From contig CALUSM010000009.1 in assembly GCA_944323445.1 (NCBI GenBank), forward strand, positions 1-64,000: a DNA stretch of 64,000 nt, given 5' to 3'. The notes under the pieces are model-generated. The model searched no databases. It saw only the letters and a program-made list of their open reading frames with translations, and was not told the origin of the DNA. Every line of letters starts with the position of its first letter. The stretch's first letter is position 1. Both the position numbers and the translations under genes were made by a program. Positions 17,114 to 24,863 of this stretch are shown one piece after another. Origin of the DNA: an uncultured Bacteroidales bacterium. GTDB lineage: Bacteria; Bacteroidota; Bacteroidia; Bacteroidales; UBA932.

Positions 17114-19279
17114 ATGGAAAGTTTGTATGTGAATCATATTGCGGAACTTATGTCCGTGGCGCCCTGGAGGGTGGAGCATTGTATCGAACTGATAGCAGAG
17201 GGGGCGACAGTGCCGTTTATCTCGCGTTACCGCAAGGAGCGCACCGGGGGGCTGGACGAGGCCCAGGTGGCGGAGATCAGGCATTATAATGAGAAGTTCG
17301 AGGAACTGGCCAAGCGCAAGGAGTCGGTGCTGGAAAGCATTGCCTCGCAGGAGAAGCTGACTCCGGAACTGGAGAAGCAGATCCGGGAGTGCCTGGACCC
17401 GGTGGTGCTGGAGGACCTGTACCTGCCTTACCGTCCCAAGCGCCGTACGCGGGCGTCGGTGGCCAAGGAGAAGGGGCTGGAGCCTCTGGCAGAGGCGATA
17501 TTTTCCTGCAAATCCAGGAGTCCTGAGAAGGAAGCCGCTTCGTATGTCTCGGAGCAGGTGCCCGATGCGGAGACTGCGCTGTCCGGAGCCCGGGACATCA
17601 TGGCCGAATGGATATCCGAATCGGTGCCGGTGAGGGAGATGATGCGGCGCTCGTACTCGAAATACGGGCGGCTGACGGCCCGTGTGGCTTCCGGAGTGGA
17701 CGAGGAAAGCGAGGAGGCTTCGAAGTACCGCAATTATTTCAAGTTCTCGGAGGATATCTCCCGTGCGCCTTCCCACAGGGTACTTGCGGTGCTGCGCGGG
17801 GCGCGGGAAGGGGTGCTGAGCGTGAAGGTGGACGTGGACAGGGACCGGACTCTGGACCGGATATATTCGTCGGTGCTGCGTGGCAAACCCTCGCCTTCAG
17901 AGGCGGCTGCTTTGGAAATAGACTATGCCGTGGAGGATTCATTCAAGCGGCTGCTGCATCCGTCGATTGAGAATGAGACGCTGCGTGCGGCCAAGGAGAG
18001 GGCGGACATCGAGTCTATCCGCGTGTTCGGGGACAATCTGCGGCAGCTCCTGATGGCCCCTCCCCTTGGACAGAAGCGGGTGCTGGCCATCGACCCGGGC
18101 TTCCGCACCGGCTGCAAGGTGGTCTGCCTGGATGCTCAGGGCGCACTGCTGCACAATGATACGATTTTTCCTCACCCGCCGCGTAATGAGCGCACCATGG
18201 CGATGAAGAAGATATCCAATATGGTGGAGACCTACAAGATAGAGGTCATCGCTATCGGTAACGGCACTGCCGGCCGCGAGACCGAGGCCTTTATCAAGAA
18301 GATAGCCCTGCCCGAGGGTGTACGTGTGTATTCAGTGAGCGAGGACGGGGCGTCGGTGTATTCGGCTTCGCCGGTCGGTCGGGAAGAGTTTCCCGAGTAC
18401 GATGTGACTGTGCGCGGCGCTGTGTCTATCGGGCGGCGCATCATGGACCCGCTGGCTGAGCTGGTTAAGATAGACCCCAAGTCGATAGGTGTAGGTCAGT
18501 ACCAGCATGATGTGGACCAGGGGCTGCTGAAGGAGCGTCTGGACGAGGTAGTGGAGAACTGCGTCAACAGTGTCGGGGTCAATCTCAATACTGCCTCACG
18601 GCATCTGCTGGCGTATGTCTCGGGTGTCGGTCCGGCCATGGCCCGCAACATAGTGGAGTATCGGGACGAGCACGGGGCCTTCGCCTCCCGACGCGACCTG
18701 CTCCATGTCAAGAGGCTGGGAGAGAAGGCTTTCGAGCAGTGTGCCGGATTCCTGCGTATACCAGGGGCTGCAGATCCTCTGGACAATACAGCAGTGCATC
18801 CCGAGCGCTATCCGCTGGTCGAGAGGATGGCGGCCGATGCCGGGGTGAGCGTGGCCGAGCTTATTGCACGCAAGGACCTGCGTGATGCCGTTGATTTGCA
18901 AGCTTATGTCTCCGACGAGGTGGGTATGCCGACCCTTACCGACATCATGCAGGAACTGGACAAGCCCGGACGTGACCCGCGTGCCTCCTACAAGGTGCTG
19001 GAGTTCGCCGAGGACATCCACACCATCGAGGACCTGCAGGCCGGCATGGAACTGCCCGGAATCGTGACCAATGTGACCGACTTCGGAGCCTTCGTGGATT
19101 TCGGCATCAAGCAGAACGGCCTGATCCACGTCTCCCGCATGGGTGCCGCCGGCCCCGACGGCCGCCGCCGCAGGGTCGCCCGTCCCTCCGATGTCCTCAA
19201 GGTCCACCAGCACGTCCGCGTCCGCGTCATCGAAGTCGACCTGCGCCGCGGCCGCATCGCCCTCGAGCTCATCGGCTGA
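17114..19279 (+). CDS. tex: Tex-family RNA-binding transcription accessory protein
   Basis: A 721-residue Tex protein. Order: N-terminal helical region with RYRKERTGGLDEAQV (~38-52) and YLPYRPKRRTRASVAKEKGL (~103-122); YqgF/RNase H-like domain beginning VLAIDPGFRTGCKVV near 323; helix-hairpin-helix segment NTASRHLLAYVSGVGPAMARNIVEYR near 495-520; and a C-terminal S1 RNA-binding domain GIVTNVTDFGAFVDFGIKQNGLIHVS near 650-676. The family binds nucleic acid and affects transcription in several bacteria. It is preceded by an AT-rich 73-bp gap without a clear TAnnTTTG box. Confidence 0.95.
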   Translation: MESLYVNHIAELMSVAPWRVEHCIELIAEGATVPFISRYRKERTGGLDEAQVAEIRHYNEKFEELAKRKESVLESIASQEKLTPELEKQIRECLDPVVLEDLYLPYRPKRRTRASVAKEKGLEPLAEAIFSCKSRSPEKEAASYVSEQVPDAETALSGARDIMAEWISESVPVREMMRRSYSKYGRLTARVASGVDEESEEASKYRNYFKFSEDISRAPSHRVLAVLRGAREGVLSVKVDVDRDRTLDRIYSSVLRGKPSPSEAAALEIDYAVEDSFKRLLHPSIENETLRAAKERADIESIRVFGDNLRQLLMAPPLGQKRVLAIDPGFRTGCKVVCLDAQGALLHNDTIFPHPPRNERTMAMKKISNMVETYKIEVIAIGNGTAGRETEAFIKKIALPEGVRVYSVSEDGASVYSASPVGREEFPEYDVTVRGAVSIGRRIMDPLAELVKIDPKSIGVGQYQHDVDQGLLKERLDEVVENCVNSVGVNLNTASRHLLAYVSGVGPAMARNIVEYRDEHGAFASRRDLLHVKRLGEKAFEQCAGFLRIPGAADPLDNTAVHPERYPLVERMAADAGVSVAELIARKDLRDAVDLQAYVSDEVGMPTLTDIMQELDKPGRDPRASYKVLEFAEDIHTIEDLQAGMELPGIVTNVTDFGAFVDFGIKQNGLIHVSRMGAAGPDGRRRRVARPSDVLKVHQHVRVRVIEVDLRRGRIALELIG

Positions 19280-19313
19280 CCTGTTTCGTTCTGCCTTTCG
19301 TCCCGTTTCGCCT

Positions 19314-19418
19314 TTACTTTCGGTAGGCGGGGTTGTTGAAAGAGCGGTGCCTGGAATGCTCTATCAGTGCGATGTTCTTCAGCATTTTTGAAAATTCCCT
19401 GCTGTATTCGTCGGCCAT
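19314..19418 (-). CDS. Candidate 34-residue small protein
   Basis: In the 235-bp gap between tex and a lipoprotein gene, the minus strand has an ATG-to-TAA frame of 34 codons: MADEYSREFSKMLK, then NIALIEHSRHRSF, ending NNPAYRK. An in-frame TAA lies three codons upstream, so it cannot be a longer frame. The peptide is hydrophilic, with a likely amphipathic helix over residues 3-20, and uses codons like those of neighbouring genes, whereas surrounding bases become AT-rich. No TAnnTTTG element was seen upstream. I do not recognise it; coding status is uncertain. Confidence 0.4.
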   Translation of the reverse strand: MADEYSREFSKMLKNIALIEHSRHRSFNNPAYRK

Positions 19419-19514
19419 GTAGAAAATTTAAATAATTTTGCCATCTGTAATCATAACGGTGCTTATATTTAACTTTATTTCGAACTCACGTTAAATTAAT
19501 TTTATTTAAGAGAT

Positions 19515-20999
19515 ATGAAAAAGCTATCCCTTTTGTTTATTCCCGTGGCGGCTGCGTTCTCAGCCGCACTGTTTGTTTCCTCATGCGTAGAGCCGGTTGA
19601 CAATGGCAATAATGAAGAGGAAGAGATAGAGATTGAGAAGACCAGGCTTCCCGCTCCTGTGCTTGAGGTGACGGACATGACGCCCGGTTCCTTTACAGTG
19701 TCATGGACAGCGGTCGAAGGTGCCGATTCCTATGATTATCAGTGTGGCTGGCAGGACGGAGAAATCCTGTCCACCGTCGGTACAGAGCTGACTTTCGACG
19801 GTCTTGAGGTTGGTGCCGAATATTCCCTTTTCGTGAAATCCATGCCTTCCGACACCATGGTGTTCTCCGAGTCGGATTGGGCGGAGGTGTCGGTCACCAT
19901 CGGGAATATGTACAGCGACGAGAATATGTTCTCGATAGATATGGTCGATATGGCGGATGTGAGGACAGTGGTCTACAAGATTACTCCAAAGGAGCCGGAG
20001 ATGCTCTTTTTCAGAGAGGCTTTCGAAGACATAGCCTGGGAAGAGCTCGGTGCTGAGCCCGAAGCCGTGTGGACTGCTGCCTTGGAAAACTATAAGAATA
20101 TCTTCGGATCGTCTACCCTTGATATGATTGCGGAGAAAGGTGTGGTCGAGTCCCAGTTTGAATATGTCTACAACCAGCACACCTATATTCTGGTGGCCGG
20201 CATTGACGAGGAACTCAACAGGATCACCAGCGTGGTGGACACTGTATTTTATTCAGGGGAGGTACCCCCTTCAGACATCACTTTCACCGTGGAGGTCCCG
20301 GAGATCGGAACCTCCAGCGCCGTGGTCAAGGTCATTCCTTCCAACAACGATCCCTACTCGATGCTGTTGATGGAGAGCAGCGCTCTGGAGGACTATACGA
20401 TGGAGGAGATAGAGGAATATGTCATCAAGCAGAGCTACGGAGAATATATCAATAGCGGTCATGTCTACAACGGTGAGCTGACGATGACCTATCATGAGGG
20501 CCAGCTCGACCCCGACACCGAGTACACGATTCTTGTGTTCGGTTGGAATACTACCCTCAATACGGACGTCACCGTCGAGACCTTCAGGACCGAGGATGCA
20601 ACCAGCAGCAGCGGTCTGACATTCGAATGGCTGGTAGAGATACTTGGTCCCACCCAGCTCCATGTGGTGGTGACGCCTTCCGATCCCGATGCCCTCTACA
20701 TTGTCATTCCCATGCCTGAGTATGACTACGTAGAGTTTGTGGATGAGAACGGAGTCGTGGCCATCGACGAGTATATCGACTATGTCTGCATGGGCATGAT
20801 CAGTCCTGTGGAGTATGCTATGATGTTTGCCAAGACCGGTGTAACCGACAGAATATTCGATGACTGGAACGACGGCCTGTATCCCGGAGAGTCCTACATG
20901 CTGATGGCTGTGGGAGTTGATCTGGACGAGACCGCCTGGACGGTGGAATTCTACGACGCTCAGCTCTATGAGGAGATGATCACAATGCCCGAAGAGTAG
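19515..20999 (+). CDS. Lipoprotein with an Fn3 domain and three internal repeats
   Basis: A 494-residue exported protein with lipobox FVSSC (Cys24) and an acidic linker (NNEEEEIEIE) typical of surface-exposed lipoproteins in this phylum. A fibronectin type III-like domain spans about 48-130 (APVLEVTDMTPGSFTVSWTA). Three segments follow that look related: about 138-250 (FSIDMVDMADVRTVVYKITP), 255-360 (FTVEVPEIGTSSAVVKVIPS) and 368-485 (FEWLVEILGPTQLHVVVTPS). Each has a beta strand pair, a helical insert and a closing strand ending in a Y-I-L/M-V-A/F-G pattern. No enzyme motif is seen; binding or surface display is a guess. Confidence 0.8.
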   Translation: MKKLSLLFIPVAAAFSAALFVSSCVEPVDNGNNEEEEIEIEKTRLPAPVLEVTDMTPGSFTVSWTAVEGADSYDYQCGWQDGEILSTVGTELTFDGLEVGAEYSLFVKSMPSDTMVFSESDWAEVSVTIGNMYSDENMFSIDMVDMADVRTVVYKITPKEPEMLFFREAFEDIAWEELGAEPEAVWTAALENYKNIFGSSTLDMIAEKGVVESQFEYVYNQHTYILVAGIDEELNRITSVVDTVFYSGEVPPSDITFTVEVPEIGTSSAVVKVIPSNNDPYSMLLMESSALEDYTMEEIEEYVIKQSYGEYINSGHVYNGELTMTYHEGQLDPDTEYTILVFGWNTTLNTDVTVETFRTEDATSSSGLTFEWLVEILGPTQLHVVVTPSDPDALYIVIPMPEYDYVEFVDENGVVAIDEYIDYVCMGMISPVEYAMMFAKTGVTDRIFDDWNDGLYPGESYMLMAVGVDLDETAWTVEFYDAQLYEEMITMPEE

Positions 21000-21030
21000 A
21001 AGGTACGCTGTACAACGACGCAGGACTCTG

Positions 21031-21882
21031 TTACAGCAGTGCGCGCATCCGGGAGGCCATCTCAGAGGCATTGGCAGCTGCCGCGGAAGCGAAGTCCTCT
21101 CCTGAAGAGGCATAGATGATGCCGCGGGAGGAGTTGACCAGCAAGCCGCAGCGGGAGTTGAGGCCGCAGCGGGCCACTTCGGTCAGAGAGCCTCCCTGGG
21201 CGCCTACTCCGGGTACGAGCAGGAAGTGGTCGGGGCAGTACCGGCGTATCTCCGCGAGTTTTTCGGGACGTGTGGCTCCGACAACGAACATCAGACGGTC
21301 GCGGGAGTCTCCGAACTCGGTATCGACGCTGCGTACGGTGTCGCGGATTACGCGTTCGTAGAGAGGCATTGAGCCGGCAACAGCATTGTCGCTGACAGTC
21401 AGGGTCTCGAACTCCTCTGCCGATTTGTTGGATGTCATGGCCAGTACTATCCCCCAGCGTCCTTCACGTTTCAGGAACGGCCGGATGGAGTCGCTGCCCA
21501 TGTAGGGCGCGAGGGTCACCGCATCGAAATCCATGGTCTCGAAGAAGGCCCTGGCATAGCGGTCGGCGGTGTTGCCGATGTCTCCGCGCTTGGCGTCGGC
21601 GATGATTAGGATACCGGGGTAGTTCGAGCGTATGTAGCGGACGGTCTCGGTGAGCTGCTGCCAGCCGGAGACACCCTCTGCCTCGTAGAAGGCGATATTG
21701 GGTTTGAAGGCCACGGCGTAAGGAGCCGTAGCATCGATTATGGCCTTGTTGAATGCCAGCATGGAAGCGTCTCCATGACGCTCTCGGACACATGCCGGTA
21801 TTTTTTCCGGGTCCGTGTCCAGTCCGACGCAGAGGAATGAGCCTTTGCGGCGGATATTCTCGTAAAGTTCAGTGTAGTTCAT
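21031..21882 (-). CDS. pyrF: Orotidine 5'-phosphate decarboxylase, type 2
   Basis: A 283-residue enzyme for the last step of UMP synthesis, OMP to UMP. Type 2 features include FLCVGLDTDPEKIP near residue 13, VAFKPNIAFYEAEG near 56, the catalytic IIADAKRGDIGNTADRYA near 91-108 (Lys and Asp residues of the DxKxxD motif), and VVGATRPEKLAEIRR near 205. ATG at 21882 (MNYTELYENI) was chosen because longer in-frame starts extend through the 21902-21941 hairpin. It is downstream of an M20 peptidase on the same strand and convergent with the repeat lipoprotein. Confidence 0.95.
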   Translation of the reverse strand: MNYTELYENIRRKGSFLCVGLDTDPEKIPACVRERHGDASMLAFNKAIIDATAPYAVAFKPNIAFYEAEGVSGWQQLTETVRYIRSNYPGILIIADAKRGDIGNTADRYARAFFETMDFDAVTLAPYMGSDSIRPFLKREGRWGIVLAMTSNKSAEEFETLTVSDNAVAGSMPLYERVIRDTVRSVDTEFGDSRDRLMFVVGATRPEKLAEIRRYCPDHFLLVPGVGAQGGSLTEVARCGLNSRCGLLVNSSRGIIYASSGEDFASAAAANASEMASRMRALL

Positions 21883-21901
21883 ATCCTGATATGGTATTAA
21901 G

Positions 21902-21941
21902 GACGGGTGCCGGAAGTCCCTTGAACTCTCCGGCACCCGTC
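21902..21941. terminator. Strong 13-bp hairpin between M20 peptidase and pyrF
   Basis: GACGGGTGCCGGA (21902-21914) pairs perfectly with TCCGGCACCCGTC (21929-21941) around a 14-nt loop. It lies just past the M20 peptidase stop on the minus strand and may terminate or protect that transcript. There is no T-tract on the minus side, though TTTT follows on the plus side. Its arms contain GGTGCCGG/CCGGCACC, the same as the hairpins at 1-262. Confidence 0.55.
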
Positions 21942-21958
21942 GCCGTTTTCAATAGTCT

Positions 21959-23305
21959 TTAGAAATATTTGTAGAACAGGGCTATTGACTCCATTCCTTT
22001 CTCAAATTGCGACAGCAGGTAGCTCTCGTTGGGCGAATGGATCGTGTCCCTCTCCAGTCCGAAGCCAATCAGCAGGGGATCTGCCTTGAGTATCTGCTGC
22101 ATCTCGGCAAGGATGGGTATCGAGCCGCCGCCGCGGCTGGGCACGGGTTCTATTCCGTACACCTCGTAGATGGCCCTGGAAGCAGCCTGGTAGGCAGGGG
22201 AGGAGATGGGAATCAGGAATCCGTTGCCGCCGTGGTGGGTTGTAACCTTCACGCGCACACCCTTGGGTACGTGGCTCTCGATGTGCTTGGCGAAGAGCTC
22301 AGCGATACGTCTCCAGTCCTGATTGGGCACCAGGCGCATGGATATCTTGGCGTGAGCGGTGGTAGCGATGACGGTCTTGGCACCCTCTCCGGTGAAGCCG
22401 CCCCAGATGCCGTTGACGTCCAGGCAGGGACGGATGCCGGTGCGCTCGGGAGTGGTGTAGCCCTTCTCTCCGTCCACCTCGGGGATGTCCAGGAACCGCT
22501 TGTATTCGTCCAGGTCGAAGGGTGCGCGTCCCAGCAGCTCGCGGTCAGCCTTGGAAAGCTCTACCACGTCGTCATAGAAGCCGTCGATGGTGATGCGTCC
22601 GTCGGCGTCGATGAGGCCGTCCACTATCTTGCAGAGAGCGTTGAGCGGGTTGACCACAGCTCCGCCGTAGTGGCCCGAGTGCAGGTCCTTGTTCGGGCCT
22701 GTCACCTCTATCTCCATGTAGGTCAGGCCGCGCATACCGCAGTTGATGGAAGGCACGTCCTCACCGATCATCGTGGTGTCGGATACGAGCATGATGTCGC
22801 AGGCGAGCAGGTCCTTGTGCTCCTCGGCCCATGATGCCAGGGAAGGAGATCCGATCTCCTCCTCACCTTCGAGGATGAACTTGATGTTGTGCCTCTGGAG
22901 TCCGTTGCGCACCAGATACTCGAATGCCTTGATGTGCATGAAGGACTGGCCCTTGTCATCGTTGGCACCGCGGGCGTAGATGGCACCGTCGCGGATTTCG
23001 GGCTCGAAGGGTGCGGACTTCCACAGCTCGATCGGATCCACAGGCTGCACGTCGTAGTGGCCGTAGACCAGAATCGTCTTCAGGGACGGGTCGATGATCT
23101 TCTCGGCGTAGACTACGGGATGTCCGGTAGTCTCATATACCTCGGCCCTGTCCGCTCCGGCCTCCTTCAGCAGGGAGGTGAGCTTGCGGGCGCAGGCGTA
23201 CATATCGTCCTTGTGTGCGGGGTCGGAGCTGATGGAGGGTATCCTCAGCAGCTCGAACAGCTCGGAGAGAAATCTCTCGCGGTTGGCTTGGTAGTAATTT
23301 TTCAT
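21959..23305 (-). CDS. M20-family dipeptidase
   Basis: A 448-residue zinc aminopeptidase/dipeptidase of the carnosinase-like branch. The metal site is built from VYGHYDVQPVDP near residue 80 (His and Asp), ARGANDDKGQ near 111 (bridging Asp), and FILEGEEEIGSP near 143 (catalytic Glu and metal Glu). The C-terminal SRGGGSIPILAEM near 385 and DTIHSPNE near 428 (last His ligand) complete it. A lid/dimerisation domain lies between. No signal peptide, so cytosolic. The strongest neighbour link is a short gap to psd upstream on the same strand. Confidence 0.93.
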   Translation of the reverse strand: MKNYYQANRERFLSELFELLRIPSISSDPAHKDDMYACARKLTSLLKEAGADRAEVYETTGHPVVYAEKIIDPSLKTILVYGHYDVQPVDPIELWKSAPFEPEIRDGAIYARGANDDKGQSFMHIKAFEYLVRNGLQRHNIKFILEGEEEIGSPSLASWAEEHKDLLACDIMLVSDTTMIGEDVPSINCGMRGLTYMEIEVTGPNKDLHSGHYGGAVVNPLNALCKIVDGLIDADGRITIDGFYDDVVELSKADRELLGRAPFDLDEYKRFLDIPEVDGEKGYTTPERTGIRPCLDVNGIWGGFTGEGAKTVIATTAHAKISMRLVPNQDWRRIAELFAKHIESHVPKGVRVKVTTHHGGNGFLIPISSPAYQAASRAIYEVYGIEPVPSRGGGSIPILAEMQQILKADPLLIGFGLERDTIHSPNESYLLSQFEKGMESIALFYKYF

Positions 23306-23317
23306 GGGCTTATGATG

Positions 23318-24022
23318 TTATTTGTTGATATTCTTGTCCTTGTCCGGACCGACCGCGGTGTCAGGGGCATTCAGCTCGGCTATTACAGTTTCGGCTCCGG
23401 TAACCTTGTCTCCCACGGATACATTGACCTTGGTCCCGAGGGGCAGGAAGACATCGGCCCTGGAGCCGAACTTGATGAATCCTATCTGCTGTCCGGCCTT
23501 GAACGGCTTGTCGTATTCGGCGTAGCAGACCACCCTGCGGGCGAAGAGCCCGGCTATCTGGCGGCAGAGCACCTCTGTCCCGTCCTCGTTCCTGAAGACT
23601 ATGGTCGTCCTTTCATTCTTGGTGGAGGACTTGGAATGCCAGGCGGCCAGGTATGAGCCGCGGTGATAACGGTAGAAGGATACGGTGCCCGAGACCGGGG
23701 CCCAGTTGATGTGGACGTCGAAAAATGACATGAAGACCGAAATCTGGAGCCGTCGGCCGTGGAAGTACTCCGGCTCCTCGACTTCCTGAACGATGACCAC
23801 CGTGCCGTCTGCAGGAGCTGTAATCCTGCGGCCGTCTCCGGTCGGTCTGCGTTTCGGCTCCCTGAAAAAACAGATGAAGAACACGGCAAATCCCATGGGA
23901 ATGCTGAAAAGTATCCAGTACAGGACCGCCGGGGCTCCGAAATACCAGGATGATCCGCCCAGAAGTACGGCGAAGACAAGTGCCATAAGTATCGTTACCG
24001 CTCCTTCCTTGTGTATCTTCAT
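23318..24022 (-). CDS. psd: Phosphatidylserine decarboxylase, short type
   Basis: A 234-residue membrane-associated proenzyme that makes phosphatidylethanolamine. Two N-terminal hydrophobic segments cover about 8-50. The conserved MSFFDVHINWAPVSG (~95-109) is followed by the self-cleavage site FIKFGSRADVFLP, where Gly-Ser near residue 185 would be processed to leave the pyruvoyl group on the C-terminal fragment. It lies 13 bp downstream of cdsA, which supplies the CDP-diacylglycerol for the same phospholipid pathway. No phosphatidylserine synthase gene is visible in the window. Confidence 0.94.
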   Translation of the reverse strand: MKIHKEGAVTILMALVFAVLLGGSSWYFGAPAVLYWILFSIPMGFAVFFICFFREPKRRPTGDGRRITAPADGTVVIVQEVEEPEYFHGRRLQISVFMSFFDVHINWAPVSGTVSFYRYHRGSYLAAWHSKSSTKNERTTIVFRNEDGTEVLCRQIAGLFARRVVCYAEYDKPFKAGQQIGFIKFGSRADVFLPLGTKVNVSVGDKVTGAETVIAELNAPDTAVGPDKDKNINK

Positions 24023-24035
24023 GACAAATTAAGTT

Positions 24036-24863
24036 TTACAATCCGAACAGCTCAATGTACAGGACAGTCACCGGAAATGCCAGCAGCGCCCCGTCGAATC
24101 TGTCCAGCAGTCCTCCGTGCCCGGGCATGATGCGTCCGGCGTCCTTGACCCCAAAGTTACGCTTTAATTGGGACTCCGCCAAATCTCCGACGGTAGATGT
24201 CACGTTTATCAGCACAGCCAGGACCAGGCAGTGGTACCAGGGAAAGTTCACCAGGGAGAAATATCCGATGCACCATCCGGCGGCCAGGGCCAGGATCAGC
24301 CCTCCGAAATAGCCCTCCCAGCTCTTTTTCGGGGAGATGGAGGGAAATAGCCTGTGCCCGTTTTTCTGCCCGAAGGCCATGCCGGAGAGATAGGCTCCCA
24401 CATCGGAGCTCCAGATGATGATCATCACGGCCAGCAGCACCCTTCCGTCAAAGTCTCCTTCGGGGGAGAACACGATGAGGTTGGTCAGTGCGAAAGGCAA
24501 GGCAATGTACAGCAGGGAGGTCAGTATGAAAGGAGTGGTGCGGTAGGCGTCCCCCTCACGGGTGTACAGCACGGCTACGAATATCAGGGAAACCAGCACG
24601 GGCAGCACCAGCAGCCATTTCCAGTCCAGACCGAACCCGGAGCACAGGTAGAACAGCAGGAAGGTCAGGATGCCGGTGACAGTGGCGATGACCCTGGCTG
24701 CCTCTTCGTGCGGACCCACTGTAATCCTGAGGTATTCGGTCATCATGATGAGCACTGCCGCGATGAACAGCACTGCGTAGGCAGCGGGGTGCCATAGCAG
24801 GGCTGTCAGGAACAGGACCAGGAAAACGGCCCCGCTAAGCGTTCTGGTCAGCAGGTTTTTCAT
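24036..24863 (-). CDS. cdsA: Phosphatidate cytidylyltransferase
   Basis: A 275-residue integral membrane enzyme making CDP-diacylglycerol from phosphatidate and CTP. About seven or eight hydrophobic segments are visible. The C-terminal signature SPKKSWEGYFGG followed by SQLKRNFGVKDAGRIMPGHGGLLDRFDG is diagnostic of CdsA. Its start overlaps the end of ftsH by 29 bp, suggesting translational coupling, and psd follows. Confidence 0.95.
   Translation of the reverse strand: MKNLLTRTLSGAVFLVLFLTALLWHPAAYAVLFIAAVLIMMTEYLRITVGPHEEAARVIATVTGILTFLLFYLCSGFGLDWKWLLVLPVLVSLIFVAVLYTREGDAYRTTPFILTSLLYIALPFALTNLIVFSPEGDFDGRVLLAVMIIIWSSDVGAYLSGMAFGQKNGHRLFPSISPKKSWEGYFGGLILALAAGWCIGYFSLVNFPWYHCLVLAVLINVTSTVGDLAESQLKRNFGVKDAGRIMPGHGGLLDRFDGALLAFPVTVLYIELFGL

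Noticed and set aside
21000-21030. Weak GCTGT/ACAGC pairing between the repeat lipoprotein and pyrF as a terminator
   Set aside because: Only five to six pairs with a long loop and no T-tract.
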